From: Luteibacter jiangsuensis
GTDB taxonomy: Bacteria > Pseudomonadota > Gammaproteobacteria > Xanthomonadales > Rhodanobacteraceae
Direction: 5' to 3'
NCBI RefSeq assembly: GCF_030812295.1
Contig: NZ_JAUSSK010000002.1
Span: 836,001-900,000, forward strand
DNA length: 64,000 bases
Shown here: piece by piece, positions 26,144-34,909 of the stretch
Numbering within the stretch: position 1 is the stretch's first letter
How the letters are laid out: every line of letters starts with the position of its first letter
Made by a program: the position numbers and the translations under genes
The notes under the pieces: model-generated
The model's input: the letters and a program-made list of their open reading frames with translations, nothing else
The model's database searches: none
Told to the model about the DNA's origin: nothing

Positions 26144-27337
26144 ATGAACGTCAACCTCCCCGCACCAGGCGCCGACGAGCGCGCCCATTCCGATCACCTC
26201 GCGTCCCTGTTGCGCGAGGAGATCGCCTCGCACGGCCCCATGCCTTTCTCGCGCTTCATGGAGCGCTGCCTGTATGCCCCCGGGCTGGGCTACTACAGCG
26301 CGGGCAAGGCCAAGTTCGGTGCCGAGGGTGACTTCGTCACGGCACCGGAACTGGGCACGCTGTTCGCCCGTTGTGTCGTGCGTGCATTCGAACCGGTACT
26401 CGGTTCGGTCGGACCGGACGCGGGGTTCCTCGAACTCGGCGGTGGCAGCGGCGCCTTCGCGGAAGCGGCCTTGCTGGCCCTCGACGCGGCCGGGTGCGTG
26501 CCACGGCGCTACATGATCCTCGAGCCGAGCGCCGACCTGCGCGAGCGCCAGCGTGAACGTCTTCATGCCGCGCTTCCCGCCGCCCTGTCTGCGCGCGTGG
26601 AATGGCTCGACGGCCCGCCGGAGGCCGAGTGGGAAGGCGTGCTCTTCGCCAACGAGGTGATCGACGCGCTGCCGACCACGCGCTTCACGGCCCGCGATGG
26701 CGAGATCTACGAAGAACATGTCGTCCTCGATGGCGAGGGCCGCTTCGTGCGTAACGATCGCCCCGCCGATGCGCTGGTGGGTGGCGCCGTGCGCCACGTG
26801 GAGCGTGATCTCGGCCGTGAGTTCGAAGCCGGATACCGCAGCGAGATCCTGCCGCAACTGCCCTATTGGGTGCAGGCGGTGGCGGGTAGCCTGCGTCGCG
26901 GCGCGATGTTGTTCGCCGACTACGGGTATACCCGCGGCGAGTTCTACCAGCCCGAACGCACGGACGGGACCTTGCGCGCCTTCTACCGTCATCGTGTGCA
27001 TGGCGATGCGTTCTTCATGCCGGGATTGCAAGACCTCACCGCGTCGGTGGATTTCACCGCCCTTGCCGAAGCGGGCAACAGCGCGGGATTCGGCGTTGCG
27101 GCGTACATGCCACAGGCACGATTCCTGCTCGCGGCGGGAATGCAGGAGTTCTTCGAGAACGACTACCTCGCGCTTACCGACGAGGCGGCACGCTACCGCC
27201 TCGCGCAGGAGGTGAAGAAGCTCACCATGCCCGACCAGATGGGCGAGCGCTTCCAGGCCATGCTGTTCGCCAAGGATCTCGATCCAGCCGCGCTGCCGGC
27301 CGAGGTGATGGCGGCCGACCAGGGGGCGCGGTTGTAG
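26144..27337 (+). CDS. MidA/NDUFAF7-like SAM-dependent methyltransferase (COG1565)
   Basis: A 397-residue methyltransferase. Marks are MPFSRFMERCLYAPGLGYYSAGKAKFGAEGDFVTAPEL in outline, motif I FLELGGGSGAFAEAAL (about residues 91-106), GVLFANEVIDALPTTRF, and FADYGYTRGEFYQPER. The mitochondrial homologue NDUFAF7/MidA methylates an arginine of a complex I subunit; bacterial members are conserved but their target is mostly undetermined. The start chosen (MNVNLPAPGADER) is the first sensible ATG outside the upstream receptor gene. A REP cluster separates it from the convergent cca gene. Confidence 0.87.
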   Translation: MNVNLPAPGADERAHSDHLASLLREEIASHGPMPFSRFMERCLYAPGLGYYSAGKAKFGAEGDFVTAPELGTLFARCVVRAFEPVLGSVGPDAGFLELGGGSGAFAEAALLALDAAGCVPRRYMILEPSADLRERQRERLHAALPAALSARVEWLDGPPEAEWEGVLFANEVIDALPTTRFTARDGEIYEEHVVLDGEGRFVRNDRPADALVGGAVRHVERDLGREFEAGYRSEILPQLPYWVQAVAGSLRRGAMLFADYGYTRGEFYQPERTDGTLRAFYRHRVHGDAFFMPGLQDLTASVDFTALAEAGNSAGFGVAAYMPQARFLLAAGMQEFFENDYLALTDEAARYRLAQEVKKLTMPDQMGERFQAMLFAKDLDPAALPAEVMAADQGARL

Positions 27338-27342
27338 GTTTT

Positions 27343-27427
27343 CGCGATAGCTACGACAAGTCGGCTCCCACCCGGTCGATGCGTAGCCGGCTTTTGTGGG
27401 AGCCGACCTTGTCGGCGATAGCTACGG
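27343..27427. repeat. REP-like inverted pair between midA-like gene and cca
   Basis: Two units face each other: CGATAGCTACGACAAGTCGG with TCCCAC tail near 27345-27372, and GTGGGAGCCGACCTTGTCGG followed by CGATAGCTAC near 27395-27426. They share the repeat family's GTGGGA/TCCCAC tail but carry an extended GATAGCTAC outer arm not seen in other copies. The cca stop codon (TAG at 27422-27424) lies inside the right-hand unit. Confidence 0.78.
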
Positions 27428-28651
27428 AGCGGAACGCGGTACGCCCGCGATCGCCCGCGCCTGCGCCTTCTTCATCGCCTCGCCGATCGCCGGTCCTTGC
27501 AGCCCCTGTTCGACGAACGGCTGCGATGTGACCGCCGCCGCGGCCTCGCGGCAGGCGCGCAGGAAATCGGCCTGCGGATACGCGGCTTCCTCGCTTCCCA
27601 GCCGGCCACGCTTGTCGGCCATGCACGCCAGCAGGAAGGTCTCCAGGCGTTCAGGACGGCGCAAGGCCCCCAGCGTGTCCAGCAGGCGAAGGATCGTCGC
27701 CGGCTTCAGTTCCAGCGCCATGTGCGCGTTGAGATGGTGCTTGCACACCACCTCCGCCATGAACGCGTACTCCGCAGGCACCTTCAATCTCGCCGACATC
27801 GCGCGCACCGGCTCGACGCCACGTTGTTCGTGCATGATGTGGCGCGGCAGCACGTCGGCAGGCGTGAGCGCCTTGCCCAGGTCGTGCGTGAGTGCGCACC
27901 AGCCGACCAGCGCGTCGCCAGGAGCGAGCCTCGCGGCGGCATCGAGCACCAATTCCACATGGATGCCGGTATCGACCTCCGGATGGAATTCCGGCCGCTG
28001 CGGCACGCCGTAGAGGGCATCCACCTCGGGGAACAGCACGCGCAACGCGCCACTGTCGCGCAACACGCGAAGGAAGGCGGATGGGGCCGGTTCGGCGAGC
28101 GCTTTCCGCGTCTCGGCCCACACGCGTTCCGGTACCAGGTGATCGACTTCCCCGTCCTCCACCATGCGCCGCATCAACGCCATGGTTTCTCCCGCCACGG
28201 TGAAGCCCAGGGGAGCATAGCGGGCCGCGAAACGCGCCACGCGCAACAAGCGCACGGGATCTTCCGCGAAGGCCTCGGAGACATGGCGGAGCGTGCGCGT
28301 GTGGATGTCGTGGACGCCGCCGAACGGGTCCACGAGCGAACCGTCCTGGTGGCGGGCGATGGCGTTGATCGTGAGGTCGCGGCGTTCGAGATCCTGCTCG
28401 ACGGTCACCGACGGGTCCGCGTGGAAGGCGAAGCCATGGTAGCCGCGGCCGGTCTTCCGTTCCGTGCGGGCCAGGGCGTATTCCTCCTTGGTTTCCCCAT
28501 GCAGGAATACGGGGAAATCCTTGCCCACGGCCTTGTAGCCGGCAGCGAGCATCTCCTCGGGCGTCGCGCCCACCACCACCCAGTCGCGGTCGACCACGGG
28601 TCGACCGAGTAATTCGTCGCGTACGGCACCGCCGACCAGATAGATGTCCAT
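27422..28651 (-). CDS. cca: CCA-adding tRNA nucleotidyltransferase with HD domain
   Basis: A 409-residue multifunctional CCA protein. The nucleotidyltransferase head has [22 protein letters not shown] with the metal-binding pair D21 and D23, then [11 protein letters not shown] and the RRD-type [14 protein letters not shown]-terminal HD phosphohydrolase domain is present ([12 protein letters not shown], near residue 250), as in E. coli Cca (412 residues), giving phosphatase and 2',3'-cyclic phosphodiesterase activity as well. The start [12 protein letters not shown] is the standard one; the long open frame upstream is a shadow of the neighbouring reductase gene. Its stop codon is supplied by a REP element. 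Confidence 0.95.
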   Translation of the reverse strand: MDIYLVGGAVRDELLGRPVVDRDWVVVGATPEEMLAAGYKAVGKDFPVFLHGETKEEYALARTERKTGRGYHGFAFHADPSVTVEQDLERRDLTINAIARHQDGSLVDPFGGVHDIHTRTLRHVSEAFAEDPVRLLRVARFAARYAPLGFTVAGETMALMRRMVEDGEVDHLVPERVWAETRKALAEPAPSAFLRVLRDSGALRVLFPEVDALYGVPQRPEFHPEVDTGIHVELVLDAAARLAPGDALVGWCALTHDLGKALTPADVLPRHIMHEQRGVEPVRAMSARLKVPAEYAFMAEVVCKHHLNAHMALELKPATILRLLDTLGALRRPERLETFLLACMADKRGRLGSEEAAYPQADFLRACREAAAAVTSQPFVEQGLQGPAIGEAMKKAQARAIAGVPRSAP

Positions 28652-28659
28652 ACGTCCTT

Positions 28660-29598
28660 TCAAGGGCGGCGCCGGCTGCGTGCCTCGTCCAGCCGGCGCT
28701 GGCGCACCGAGGGGCCGAGCAGGCGTGGCAGCCACGCGGAGAAACGCTGTGGATCGATGCCCAGTTGCGCCAGGCCATCGACCTGGCCGACCGAATCGGT
28801 GAGCAGCGAGCGGAAGTTGTCCGGCGTGAATGGCTTGCCCGGCATGAACTGGGCCACGCATGCCTGCAGGCGTCCCAGCGCGTCGGGCATCGGCAGCACG
28901 GCGCGGTGCCGGCCACGGGCGTCGCGGATCGCCCGCACGATGTCGATGAGCGTCCAGGTTTCCGGGCCGTAGAGTTCATAGGTGCGCAACACCGACGAGG
29001 GATCGGCGACGGCGCGTGCAATGGCCTCGGCCACGTCGCCGACGTAGACGGGCGCCATCCTTGCCTGCGGCCGGGGCAGCGGCACCACCGGGGTCATGCG
29101 TAGCAGCTGGTCGAAGCGGCTGACGAGGCCATCGCCGGGACCGAAGATCGTGCTCGGTTCATAGATGGTCCAGTCGAGCGTCGAAGCCTTCACCAGCGCT
29201 TCCGCCTCGCCGCGCGCGCGGAGGTATCCAGAGTGACCCTGTCCCGCCTTGAGCGAACTCATCAGGTGCAGGCGATGTACGCCGGTGTCCTTGCAGGCGT
29301 CGACCACGAGCCGGGTCAGCTCCGGATAGACGCGCGCGAAGGTGTCCCTGCCGCTCTCGTTGAGGATCCCGACGAGGTGGATCACGGCATCCGCGCCCGC
29401 GATATGCCGGCGCAGGGTGGGCGAATCGTAGATGTCGGCGCTGGTCACCTTGACGTTACGGCCCACGGCACTATGGCGGCGGCCTTCGCGATTGCGCGAG
29501 AGCAGCAGCAACTCGTGCCCATCGGCGGCGAGGCGCGGAACGAGGCTGCCTCCGACGAAGCCGGTGCCGCCGAGGATGACGATGCGCTGGGTTTTCAC
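28660..29598 (-). CDS. NAD-dependent epimerase/reductase, NDUFA9-like
   Basis: A 312-residue atypical extended SDR. The cofactor motif is [16 protein letters not shown] (GGTGFVG near residues 10-16), followed by [31 protein letters not shown] in place of the catalytic YxxxK, and [14 protein letters not shown]. This is the pattern of the complex I NDUFA9 subunit family, whose members bind NADPH but may lack catalysis. The start is a GTG (codons for [11 protein letters not shown]) that overlaps the slt stop as GTGA, so it is translated by coupling to slt. The cca gene starts eight bases after its stop, giving an slt-reductase-cca unit. Confidence 0.85.
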   Translation of the reverse strand: MKTQRIVILGGTGFVGGSLVPRLAADGHELLLLSRNREGRRHSAVGRNVKVTSADIYDSPTLRRHIAGADAVIHLVGILNESGRDTFARVYPELTRLVVDACKDTGVHRLHLMSSLKAGQGHSGYLRARGEAEALVKASTLDWTIYEPSTIFGPGDGLVSRFDQLLRMTPVVPLPRPQARMAPVYVGDVAEAIARAVADPSSVLRTYELYGPETWTLIDIVRAIRDARGRHRAVLPMPDALGRLQACVAQFMPGKPFTPDNFRSLLTDSVGQVDGLAQLGIDPQRFSAWLPRLLGPSVRQRRLDEARSRRRP

Positions 29599-31697
29599 CG
29601 CTGTGGCTCCTGTGGCGCGGGTGCCGACGATGCCTCGGCGGGAGCGGGCTCCATGACGGCGGGTGCCGTCGGTGGCGCGGCCTTCGCCACGGCGGGCGCG
29701 GGACAGGCCACCGGCTTGCGCACCGCGCCCGGCGAAGGCAGCGAGTACGTATTCCCGAGGCGGGTCATGCGCGAGCCGATGGACAAGGCGTTGCCGTTGA
29801 GGCGCCAGTCGTAGATCACGGCGAAAGCCATCACGCGCGCGACGTATTCCCGCGTTTCCTTGTACGGAATGCTGGCGACGAACAGGTCGGGATCGAGCGT
29901 GCCGCGTGCTTCCACCCACTGGTCGACCTTGTTCGGCCCGGCGTTGTACGCCGCGCTGGCGAGCCAGGGTGCGCCGCTGTAGCGAGCCGCCATTTGCGCG
30001 AGGTAGCGGGTTCCGAGCACGATATTGGTCGTGGGTTCGTAGAGGCTGTCGCCACCGGACCACGACAGGCCGTTACGCTTGGCGACCAGCGCCGCCGTGC
30101 CCGGCAGCAGTTGCATGAGGCCGCGCGCGTCGGCGCCGGAACGGGCGTCGCTCATCCATGCGCTTTCCGCGCGGATGATCGCATAGGCCCAGGGCGCCTC
30201 GATGCCGGCCTGGCTGGCCTGTTCCACGACGCCATCCTGGCGCGCCAGCGGGAAGCGCTGTTCGTAGAGACGCAAGGCGTCGCCGGACGAGAGGCCGAAT
30301 ACCGCACGGTCGTACCAGCCCTTGCGGAACGCCAGGTCGGCAGCCAATCGCTGCGTGTCCGCGTCGCGACCGGCGAGTGCGGCGGTCCATTCACGGCGGC
30401 CGAGCTTCTGCAGTCCCACGGCGTAAAGCTCGAACGCGCGGTCGAGGCCCGGGTCGGCCAGCAACGCGGCTTCCCGTGCTTCGTCGGTGGCCATGCTCGA
30501 AGGGCAGATCGCATAGGCGGTGTCGATCCGGTCGGCGGCGAGGAAGCCGAAATAGGTGGCTTCCTGCGCCACGGAGCGATAGATCGGTTGAGCCTCGCCC
30601 TTGCGCCCCAGCTTTTCCAGCACGAGCGCGCGGAAATAGCGCCACTCGCCATCGTCTTTCTGCGACTCGCCGAGCGCGTCGAGGGCCGCCAGGGCGGATT
30701 TCCAATCCTGCCGCGCAAGGGCGACCCGCACGCGCCACTCGCGTGCGGCGTCGGTTTGCGCGCCGGGCGGCAAGGTAGCGAGGCGCTCGAGCGCGGACTC
30801 GTCGAAGTCGGTGGCGTGGAACAGCGCCAATGCGTTCTCGATCGCGCCCTTCTGCTGCTCGCTCAGGGAGAAACGTGGTGACAGCGTGGACCAGGCCGCA
30901 TCGGCCACGGTGGACTGCTTGCGCGCCATGCGTTGCAAGGCCAGCGTCACGGCCTGGCGATGGCGTGGCGTGTCGGGCCAGGTGGACGCGGTACGCAATG
31001 CGCTGGCGGGGTCGTTGAGCGCCTGGGCGATGCGCTGCGCGGCGATCGCGTCCTCGGGCGGCAACCAGGGCGCCAGCGAGGCCACCGTGCCGCCCTTGCC
31101 TGCCTCCGCGGCCGTCTGGATACGCGTCCACAGACGCTCGGGCGTCAGCAGGCCCTGGTCGTGCGCGGCGGCGATCACGGGATCGCAGGCGTTCGGCAGG
31201 CTGGCCTTTTTCCACAGGTCGGCGAGATCGCGGTCGAACACCAGCGGCTCGTTGCGCGCGAGCTTCGCCTGCAATGCGAAACAACTCAACGAGTCGCCCA
31301 GGCCGGGCTGATACATCGCGCTGAAGGTGGTCCAGTCCTTGCGCCGTGCAAGTTCACCCAGGAAATCGCGACGCAGGTCGGCGGCGGGAATGAGACCCGG
31401 GTAACGGGCCAGATAGGCGTCCACGCGCGCGCGATCCAACGTGCGCAGATCGTGCTCCAGGGCCGCCGCTTCCAGATAAGGAAAGAGCACATAGCCCTCC
31501 AGTCCGGCTGCCTGCGCCTTCCACGCGTCGCCACCTTGCTGGGCCACGGCGTAGGCCTGGCGGAAACGAAGGCGCTGGGCTTCCGTGCCCTCCGCCGATG
31601 CGGTGAACGTGGCGGCGGCGCCGCAGATGGCGAGGACGACCCCTGCCAGCAGGCGGAGGGAACGGGCGGCGCGTCGCGATGCCGGGGCGGGGACCAT
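29595..31697 (-). CDS. slt: Soluble lytic murein transglycosylase
   Basis: A 700-residue periplasmic Slt70-type enzyme that cleaves the MurNAc-GlcNAc bond with formation of 1,6-anhydromuramic acid. A signal peptide (about residues 1-36, ending TASA) is followed by a long helical superhelix (about 40-480) and the goose-lysozyme-like catalytic domain with IIRAESAWMSDARSGADARGLMQLLPGTA, catalytic E511, and ASAAYNAGPNKVDQWV. The C-terminus has an extra Ala/Pro-rich tail of about 45 residues not usual in Slt. It overlaps the downstream reductase by four bases. Confidence 0.93.
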   Translation of the reverse strand: MVPAPASRRAARSLRLLAGVVLAICGAAATFTASAEGTEAQRLRFRQAYAVAQQGGDAWKAQAAGLEGYVLFPYLEAAALEHDLRTLDRARVDAYLARYPGLIPAADLRRDFLGELARRKDWTTFSAMYQPGLGDSLSCFALQAKLARNEPLVFDRDLADLWKKASLPNACDPVIAAAHDQGLLTPERLWTRIQTAAEAGKGGTVASLAPWLPPEDAIAAQRIAQALNDPASALRTASTWPDTPRHRQAVTLALQRMARKQSTVADAAWSTLSPRFSLSEQQKGAIENALALFHATDFDESALERLATLPPGAQTDAAREWRVRVALARQDWKSALAALDALGESQKDDGEWRYFRALVLEKLGRKGEAQPIYRSVAQEATYFGFLAADRIDTAYAICPSSMATDEAREAALLADPGLDRAFELYAVGLQKLGRREWTAALAGRDADTQRLAADLAFRKGWYDRAVFGLSSGDALRLYEQRFPLARQDGVVEQASQAGIEAPWAYAIIRAESAWMSDARSGADARGLMQLLPGTAALVAKRNGLSWSGGDSLYEPTTNIVLGTRYLAQMAARYSGAPWLASAAYNAGPNKVDQWVEARGTLDPDLFVASIPYKETREYVARVMAFAVIYDWRLNGNALSIGSRMTRLGNTYSLPSPGAVRKPVACPAPAVAKAAPPTAPAVMEPAPAEASSAPAPQEPQR

Positions 31698-31841
31698 GGG
31701 ATTCCTTCACGGGTACATACCGCATGATTGTAGGGGAACGACGCGCGCAGGCCGGATGAACATCCTGAACGGGGGAATCGCTCTCCCGCCTGCGGGCCGT
31801 TAAGCTTGTGTCGCTAACTTTCGCTTTCGATCTGGAACGGC

Positions 31842-33494
31842 ATGCCGCCACACACTTCCTACGCGCGGTTCGCGCGACCGCTCGCTTGGATCGTCCTCGT
31901 CCTCGCCGCCGTGTTCGGCGCGGCTTATTGGTGGTCGCTCGGGCGCCCGGTGAACCTGCCGGATTCGCCCACGGCCCGCATCGCCTGCGTGTCGTATGCA
32001 CCGTTCCGCCTCGAAGGGGAGACGCCGTTCGACCCGTACGCCTTCGTCCCTCCGGAGCGGATCGACGCCGATCTCAAGGCCTTGTCCACGCGTTTCGATT
32101 GCGTCCGTACGTATTCGATGAGCCAGGGCCTGGGCGCGGTGCCGGATATCGCCGGGCGCTACGGTATGAAAGTGCTGATGGGCATCTGGCTCGGTCGCGA
32201 TCCCGCCGCCAACGAGCGGGAGATCGAATTGGGCCTGGCGGCGGCGAGTCGCGACCACGACACCTTGCGTGGCATCGTGGTGGGCAACGAGGTGCTCCTG
32301 CGCAACGAACTGTCCGAGCACGCGCTGGCGGCCTATATCGAGCGGGTGAACGCGGCGACCGACGTGCCCGTCACCTATGCCGATGTCTGGGAGTTCTGGC
32401 AGAAGCATCCGGCTTTGGCCAAGGTCACCGACTACATCACGATCCACATCCTTCCGTACTGGGAAGACGAGCCGGTGGCGCCGGAAAAGGCCGTCCAGCA
32501 TGTGGCCGACGTCTACCAGAAGATGAAGGCGGAGTTTCCGGGCAAGCAGATCATGATCGGCGAAACCGGCTGGCCCAGCCAGGGCCGCTCGCGGCGCGAC
32601 GCCAGCGCGAGTCTCGTCAACGAGGCGCGCTACGTGCGCGAATTCCTCAACTACGCCGCCACCGTCGACATGCCCTACAACGTGATCGAGGCCTTCGACC
32701 AGCCATGGAAACGCGACCTGGAAGGCACGGTCGGCGGCTTCTGGGGCATCTTCGACACGCAGGCCCGGCCGAAATTCGCGATGCAGGGACCCGTCGTGGA
32801 GGAGCCGCGCTGGACCTGGGCGATCGCCGCGGGCGGCGCGGGCGCCTTGCTGTTCCTGCTGGCCGGTTCGATCCGGCGGCGCTGGCACGGCGTTCCGGGT
32901 TGGTTGGCGCTGGCCCTGGCCGGTTTCGCCACCGGTACCGCGCTGGCGGCGCATGCGCGGCTGCTGCTCTTCGCGTGCCGCAACGATGTGGAGTGGACGG
33001 TGGGCATAGCCATCGGCCTCGCCGGAGGGCTGACCGCCCTGTCGTTGGCGCGTGCCATTGCGCCCCGTCTTGCCGCCCCGGTGAATCCGGCCGCCGTCGC
33101 GCCGTCGCCGGTCGAGCGGCGACGGTTCGGTATCGCATGGACGGACGAGTTCACCCCGCAACGCTTCTTCTGGATGTTCGTCCTGTCCCTCTACGGCATC
33201 CTGATGGTCTTCAACGGACGATACCGCGATTTTCCCATCGGCCTCTTCGCGATGCCGTGCATCGGCTTCTTCGTGCTGGCGCTGTTGCGCACGCGCGACC
33301 GCGCGCTCATGCCGTTGGTGGAAGAGCGGCTCATGGCGATCTGGCTGGTACTGCTCGGTGCGAGCGTGGTCGTACAGGAAATCGGTGCGAACGCGGTGTC
33401 GTGGGGATGGCTGGCGTTGAACCTCGCCCTGGCACTGCCGGTGTTGATCGCCTGGGTGGGCGCCGACCCTATCGGCGAAGGACGCTTGCCGTAA
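31842..33494 (+). CDS. Membrane-anchored GH17 beta-1,3-glucanase/glucanosyltransferase-like protein
   Basis: A 550-residue protein: an N-terminal membrane anchor (about residues 12-31), a GH17-type domain (about 45-325), and six to eight hydrophobic segments from about residue 328 to the end. GH17 catalytic residues are visible: the acid/base in IVVGNEVLLRNE (E150) and the nucleophile in MIGETGWPS (E241). Bacterial GH17 membrane proteins of this layout are linked to beta-1,3 or cyclic glucan processing in the envelope. Unlike NdvB-type fusions it has no GT2 glycosyltransferase domain. Neighbours give no further pathway clue. Hydrolysis versus transglycosylation cannot be decided from sequence. 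Confidence 0.82.
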   Translation: MPPHTSYARFARPLAWIVLVLAAVFGAAYWWSLGRPVNLPDSPTARIACVSYAPFRLEGETPFDPYAFVPPERIDADLKALSTRFDCVRTYSMSQGLGAVPDIAGRYGMKVLMGIWLGRDPAANEREIELGLAAASRDHDTLRGIVVGNEVLLRNELSEHALAAYIERVNAATDVPVTYADVWEFWQKHPALAKVTDYITIHILPYWEDEPVAPEKAVQHVADVYQKMKAEFPGKQIMIGETGWPSQGRSRRDASASLVNEARYVREFLNYAATVDMPYNVIEAFDQPWKRDLEGTVGGFWGIFDTQARPKFAMQGPVVEEPRWTWAIAAGGAGALLFLLAGSIRRRWHGVPGWLALALAGFATGTALAAHARLLLFACRNDVEWTVGIAIGLAGGLTALSLARAIAPRLAAPVNPAAVAPSPVERRRFGIAWTDEFTPQRFFWMFVLSLYGILMVFNGRYRDFPIGLFAMPCIGFFVLALLRTRDRALMPLVEERLMAIWLVLLGASVVVQEIGANAVSWGWLALNLALALPVLIAWVGADPIGEGRLP

Positions 33495-33504
33495 CCTGGC
33501 CCGT

Positions 33505-33660
33505 TGCCGCGGGATCGCCGACAGGGTCGGCTCCCACCGCGCCTTGTGGGAGCCGCTTCAGCGGCGACGGGTGCTTGCCTCAGGCTGCCCCGCTACCGCG
33601 GGATCGCCGATGAATCGGCTCCCACAGGAGCATTGCCGACAGGGGCGGCTCCCGCCTGGT
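33505..33660. repeat. REP-like cluster, partly coding
   Basis: Four or five units follow the GH17 gene: GCCGACAGGGTCGGC with TCCCAC (33515-33538), an inverted GTGGGAGCCGCTTCAGCGGC unit (33546-33565), GATCGCCGATGAATCGGCTC with CCAC (33602-33624) and CATTGCCGACAGGGGCGGCT with CCCGCC (33630-33656). The last two are read through as the end of the convergent membrane-protein gene that stops at 33593. Confidence 0.8.
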
Positions 33661-34003
33661 CGCGCACCAGCCGTAGCGAACCGATCAGCAGCGCGAGGGC
33701 GCCGCCCTCGTAGCAATACAACTGCAACGCGATGACGCCGAGCGAGGCGGCGAGCACGGCGGTGAAGGTGTTTCGCCAGAACACCGCGACCAGGGCCGCC
33801 AGTACGGCGGCATAGCCATAGCCGTAGTTGAGGAAGCCTTGCACGATGACCGTGCGCGGCCCGCACCACCACGGGCCACCCTTGGCGTCGCATGCATGCC
33901 CCATGTCGGATGGCTCGATGAATCCGTAGCGCAGCAGCCCGGCCACGAGGGCGACAGCGACGATGACGGCCCAGGGCAGGGCGACGCGAAGGCTGGATTT
34001 CAT
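33593..34003 (-). CDS. Small membrane protein of unknown function with a repeat-derived C-terminus
   Basis: A 136-residue protein with four hydrophobic segments (about residues 8-27, 53-72, 76-93 and 95-112). After the first segment comes an extracytoplasmic Cys-containing loop, HACDAKGGPWWCGPRT. No family was recognised. The start MKSSLRVALPW overlaps the end of the EEP-family gene by four bases, so the two form an operon. The last twenty or so residues (AGAAPVGNAPVGADSSAIPR) are a translation of two REP-like units, so the native C-terminus was probably shorter and was extended when repeats arrived. Confidence 0.75.
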   Translation of the reverse strand: MKSSLRVALPWAVIVAVALVAGLLRYGFIEPSDMGHACDAKGGPWWCGPRTVIVQGFLNYGYGYAAVLAALVAVFWRNTFTAVLAASLGVIALQLYCYEGGALALLIGSLRLVRDQAGAAPVGNAPVGADSSAIPR

Positions 34004-34827
34004 GGCGTTCCTGTATGGATCAATGATGCCGCGCCGGACGCCTGGGCGAGGGCGATCGGCAGGCGGATCTCCGCGGCCAGCGGCAAATGGTCGGAGAAGG
34101 CGCGCGGCAAGGTCCACGTGCGCTCAAGCTTGATGTCCGCCGACGTGAGGATGTGGTCCAGGGCGCGCCGTGGCTTCCAGCTGGGGAAGGTCGGTGTCGC
34201 CACCGAGGGTGGTTGCAGCGCGGTCTTGTCGAAGAGATGGCGCATCTCGAGGCTGGCCGGCTCGGTGTTGAGGTCGCCCATCAGCACCGCATGCGGATAC
34301 GGCGCGAGCAACTCGGCGATGAAGGCGAGCTGGCCCAGTCGGGCCGCGGCGCCGAGCGAGAGGTGCGCGATGACCACCACCAGGGAATCGGGCCCATGAC
34401 CGAAGCGAACGAAGAGCGCACCGCGGCCCTTGATCCGGCCCGGCAGCGGATAGTCGATGACCTCGCTGGGCTCGATGCGGCTCAGCAGGCCGTTGGCCGA
34501 ATGCGCCACGCGCGCCATCGGCCGGTTCGGCTGATGGCTCCAGTAGGGCATGCCGGCCGCTTCGGCGATGTAGCGGGTCTGGTTGAGGAAACCCGAACGC
34601 AGGCTGCCGGCATCGGCTTCCTGCAGACCCACCACGTCGAACTCGTGGAGCAGCTCCGCCAGCGAATCCAGGTTCGCCAGTTTCGTCCGGCCGGGCAGTA
34701 CGGCGTTGACGCTGCGAGTGAAATAGTCGCTGTAACGCTGCACGCTCGCGCCGGCGAGGATGTTGCAGCTCAACAGGCGCAGCGTGCGCTCGGGAGCGGG
34801 GGAGGGATTCGGCGTGGCGCGGGTCAT
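34000..34827 (-). CDS. Endonuclease/exonuclease/phosphatase-family protein
   Basis: A 275-residue EEP-fold hydrolase. Fold marks in order: LRLLSCNILAG, FDVVGLQEADAGSLRSGF with the metal-binding Glu near residue 70, VVVIAHLSLG, AVLMGDLNTEPAS with the Asp/Asn pair, and the terminal RALDHILTSADI and AFSDHLPLAAEI with the catalytic His. There is no signal peptide, so it is probably cytoplasmic. The family includes DNases, phosphodiesterases and sphingomyelinases; the substrate cannot be predicted. It is coupled to the small membrane protein downstream and lies 82 bases after the DsbA-like gene on the same strand. Confidence 0.85.
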   Translation of the reverse strand: MTRATPNPSPAPERTLRLLSCNILAGASVQRYSDYFTRSVNAVLPGRTKLANLDSLAELLHEFDVVGLQEADAGSLRSGFLNQTRYIAEAAGMPYWSHQPNRPMARVAHSANGLLSRIEPSEVIDYPLPGRIKGRGALFVRFGHGPDSLVVVIAHLSLGAAARLGQLAFIAELLAPYPHAVLMGDLNTEPASLEMRHLFDKTALQPPSVATPTFPSWKPRRALDHILTSADIKLERTWTLPRAFSDHLPLAAEIRLPIALAQASGAASLIHTGTP

Positions 34828-34909
34828 GATACGGCGTTGGGTCTCGACTGGCCGGGAGGCCAGAGGATGCCCCCCGCCGTGTGAACGGAGGGCATCGATG
34901 GGGAAGGAC

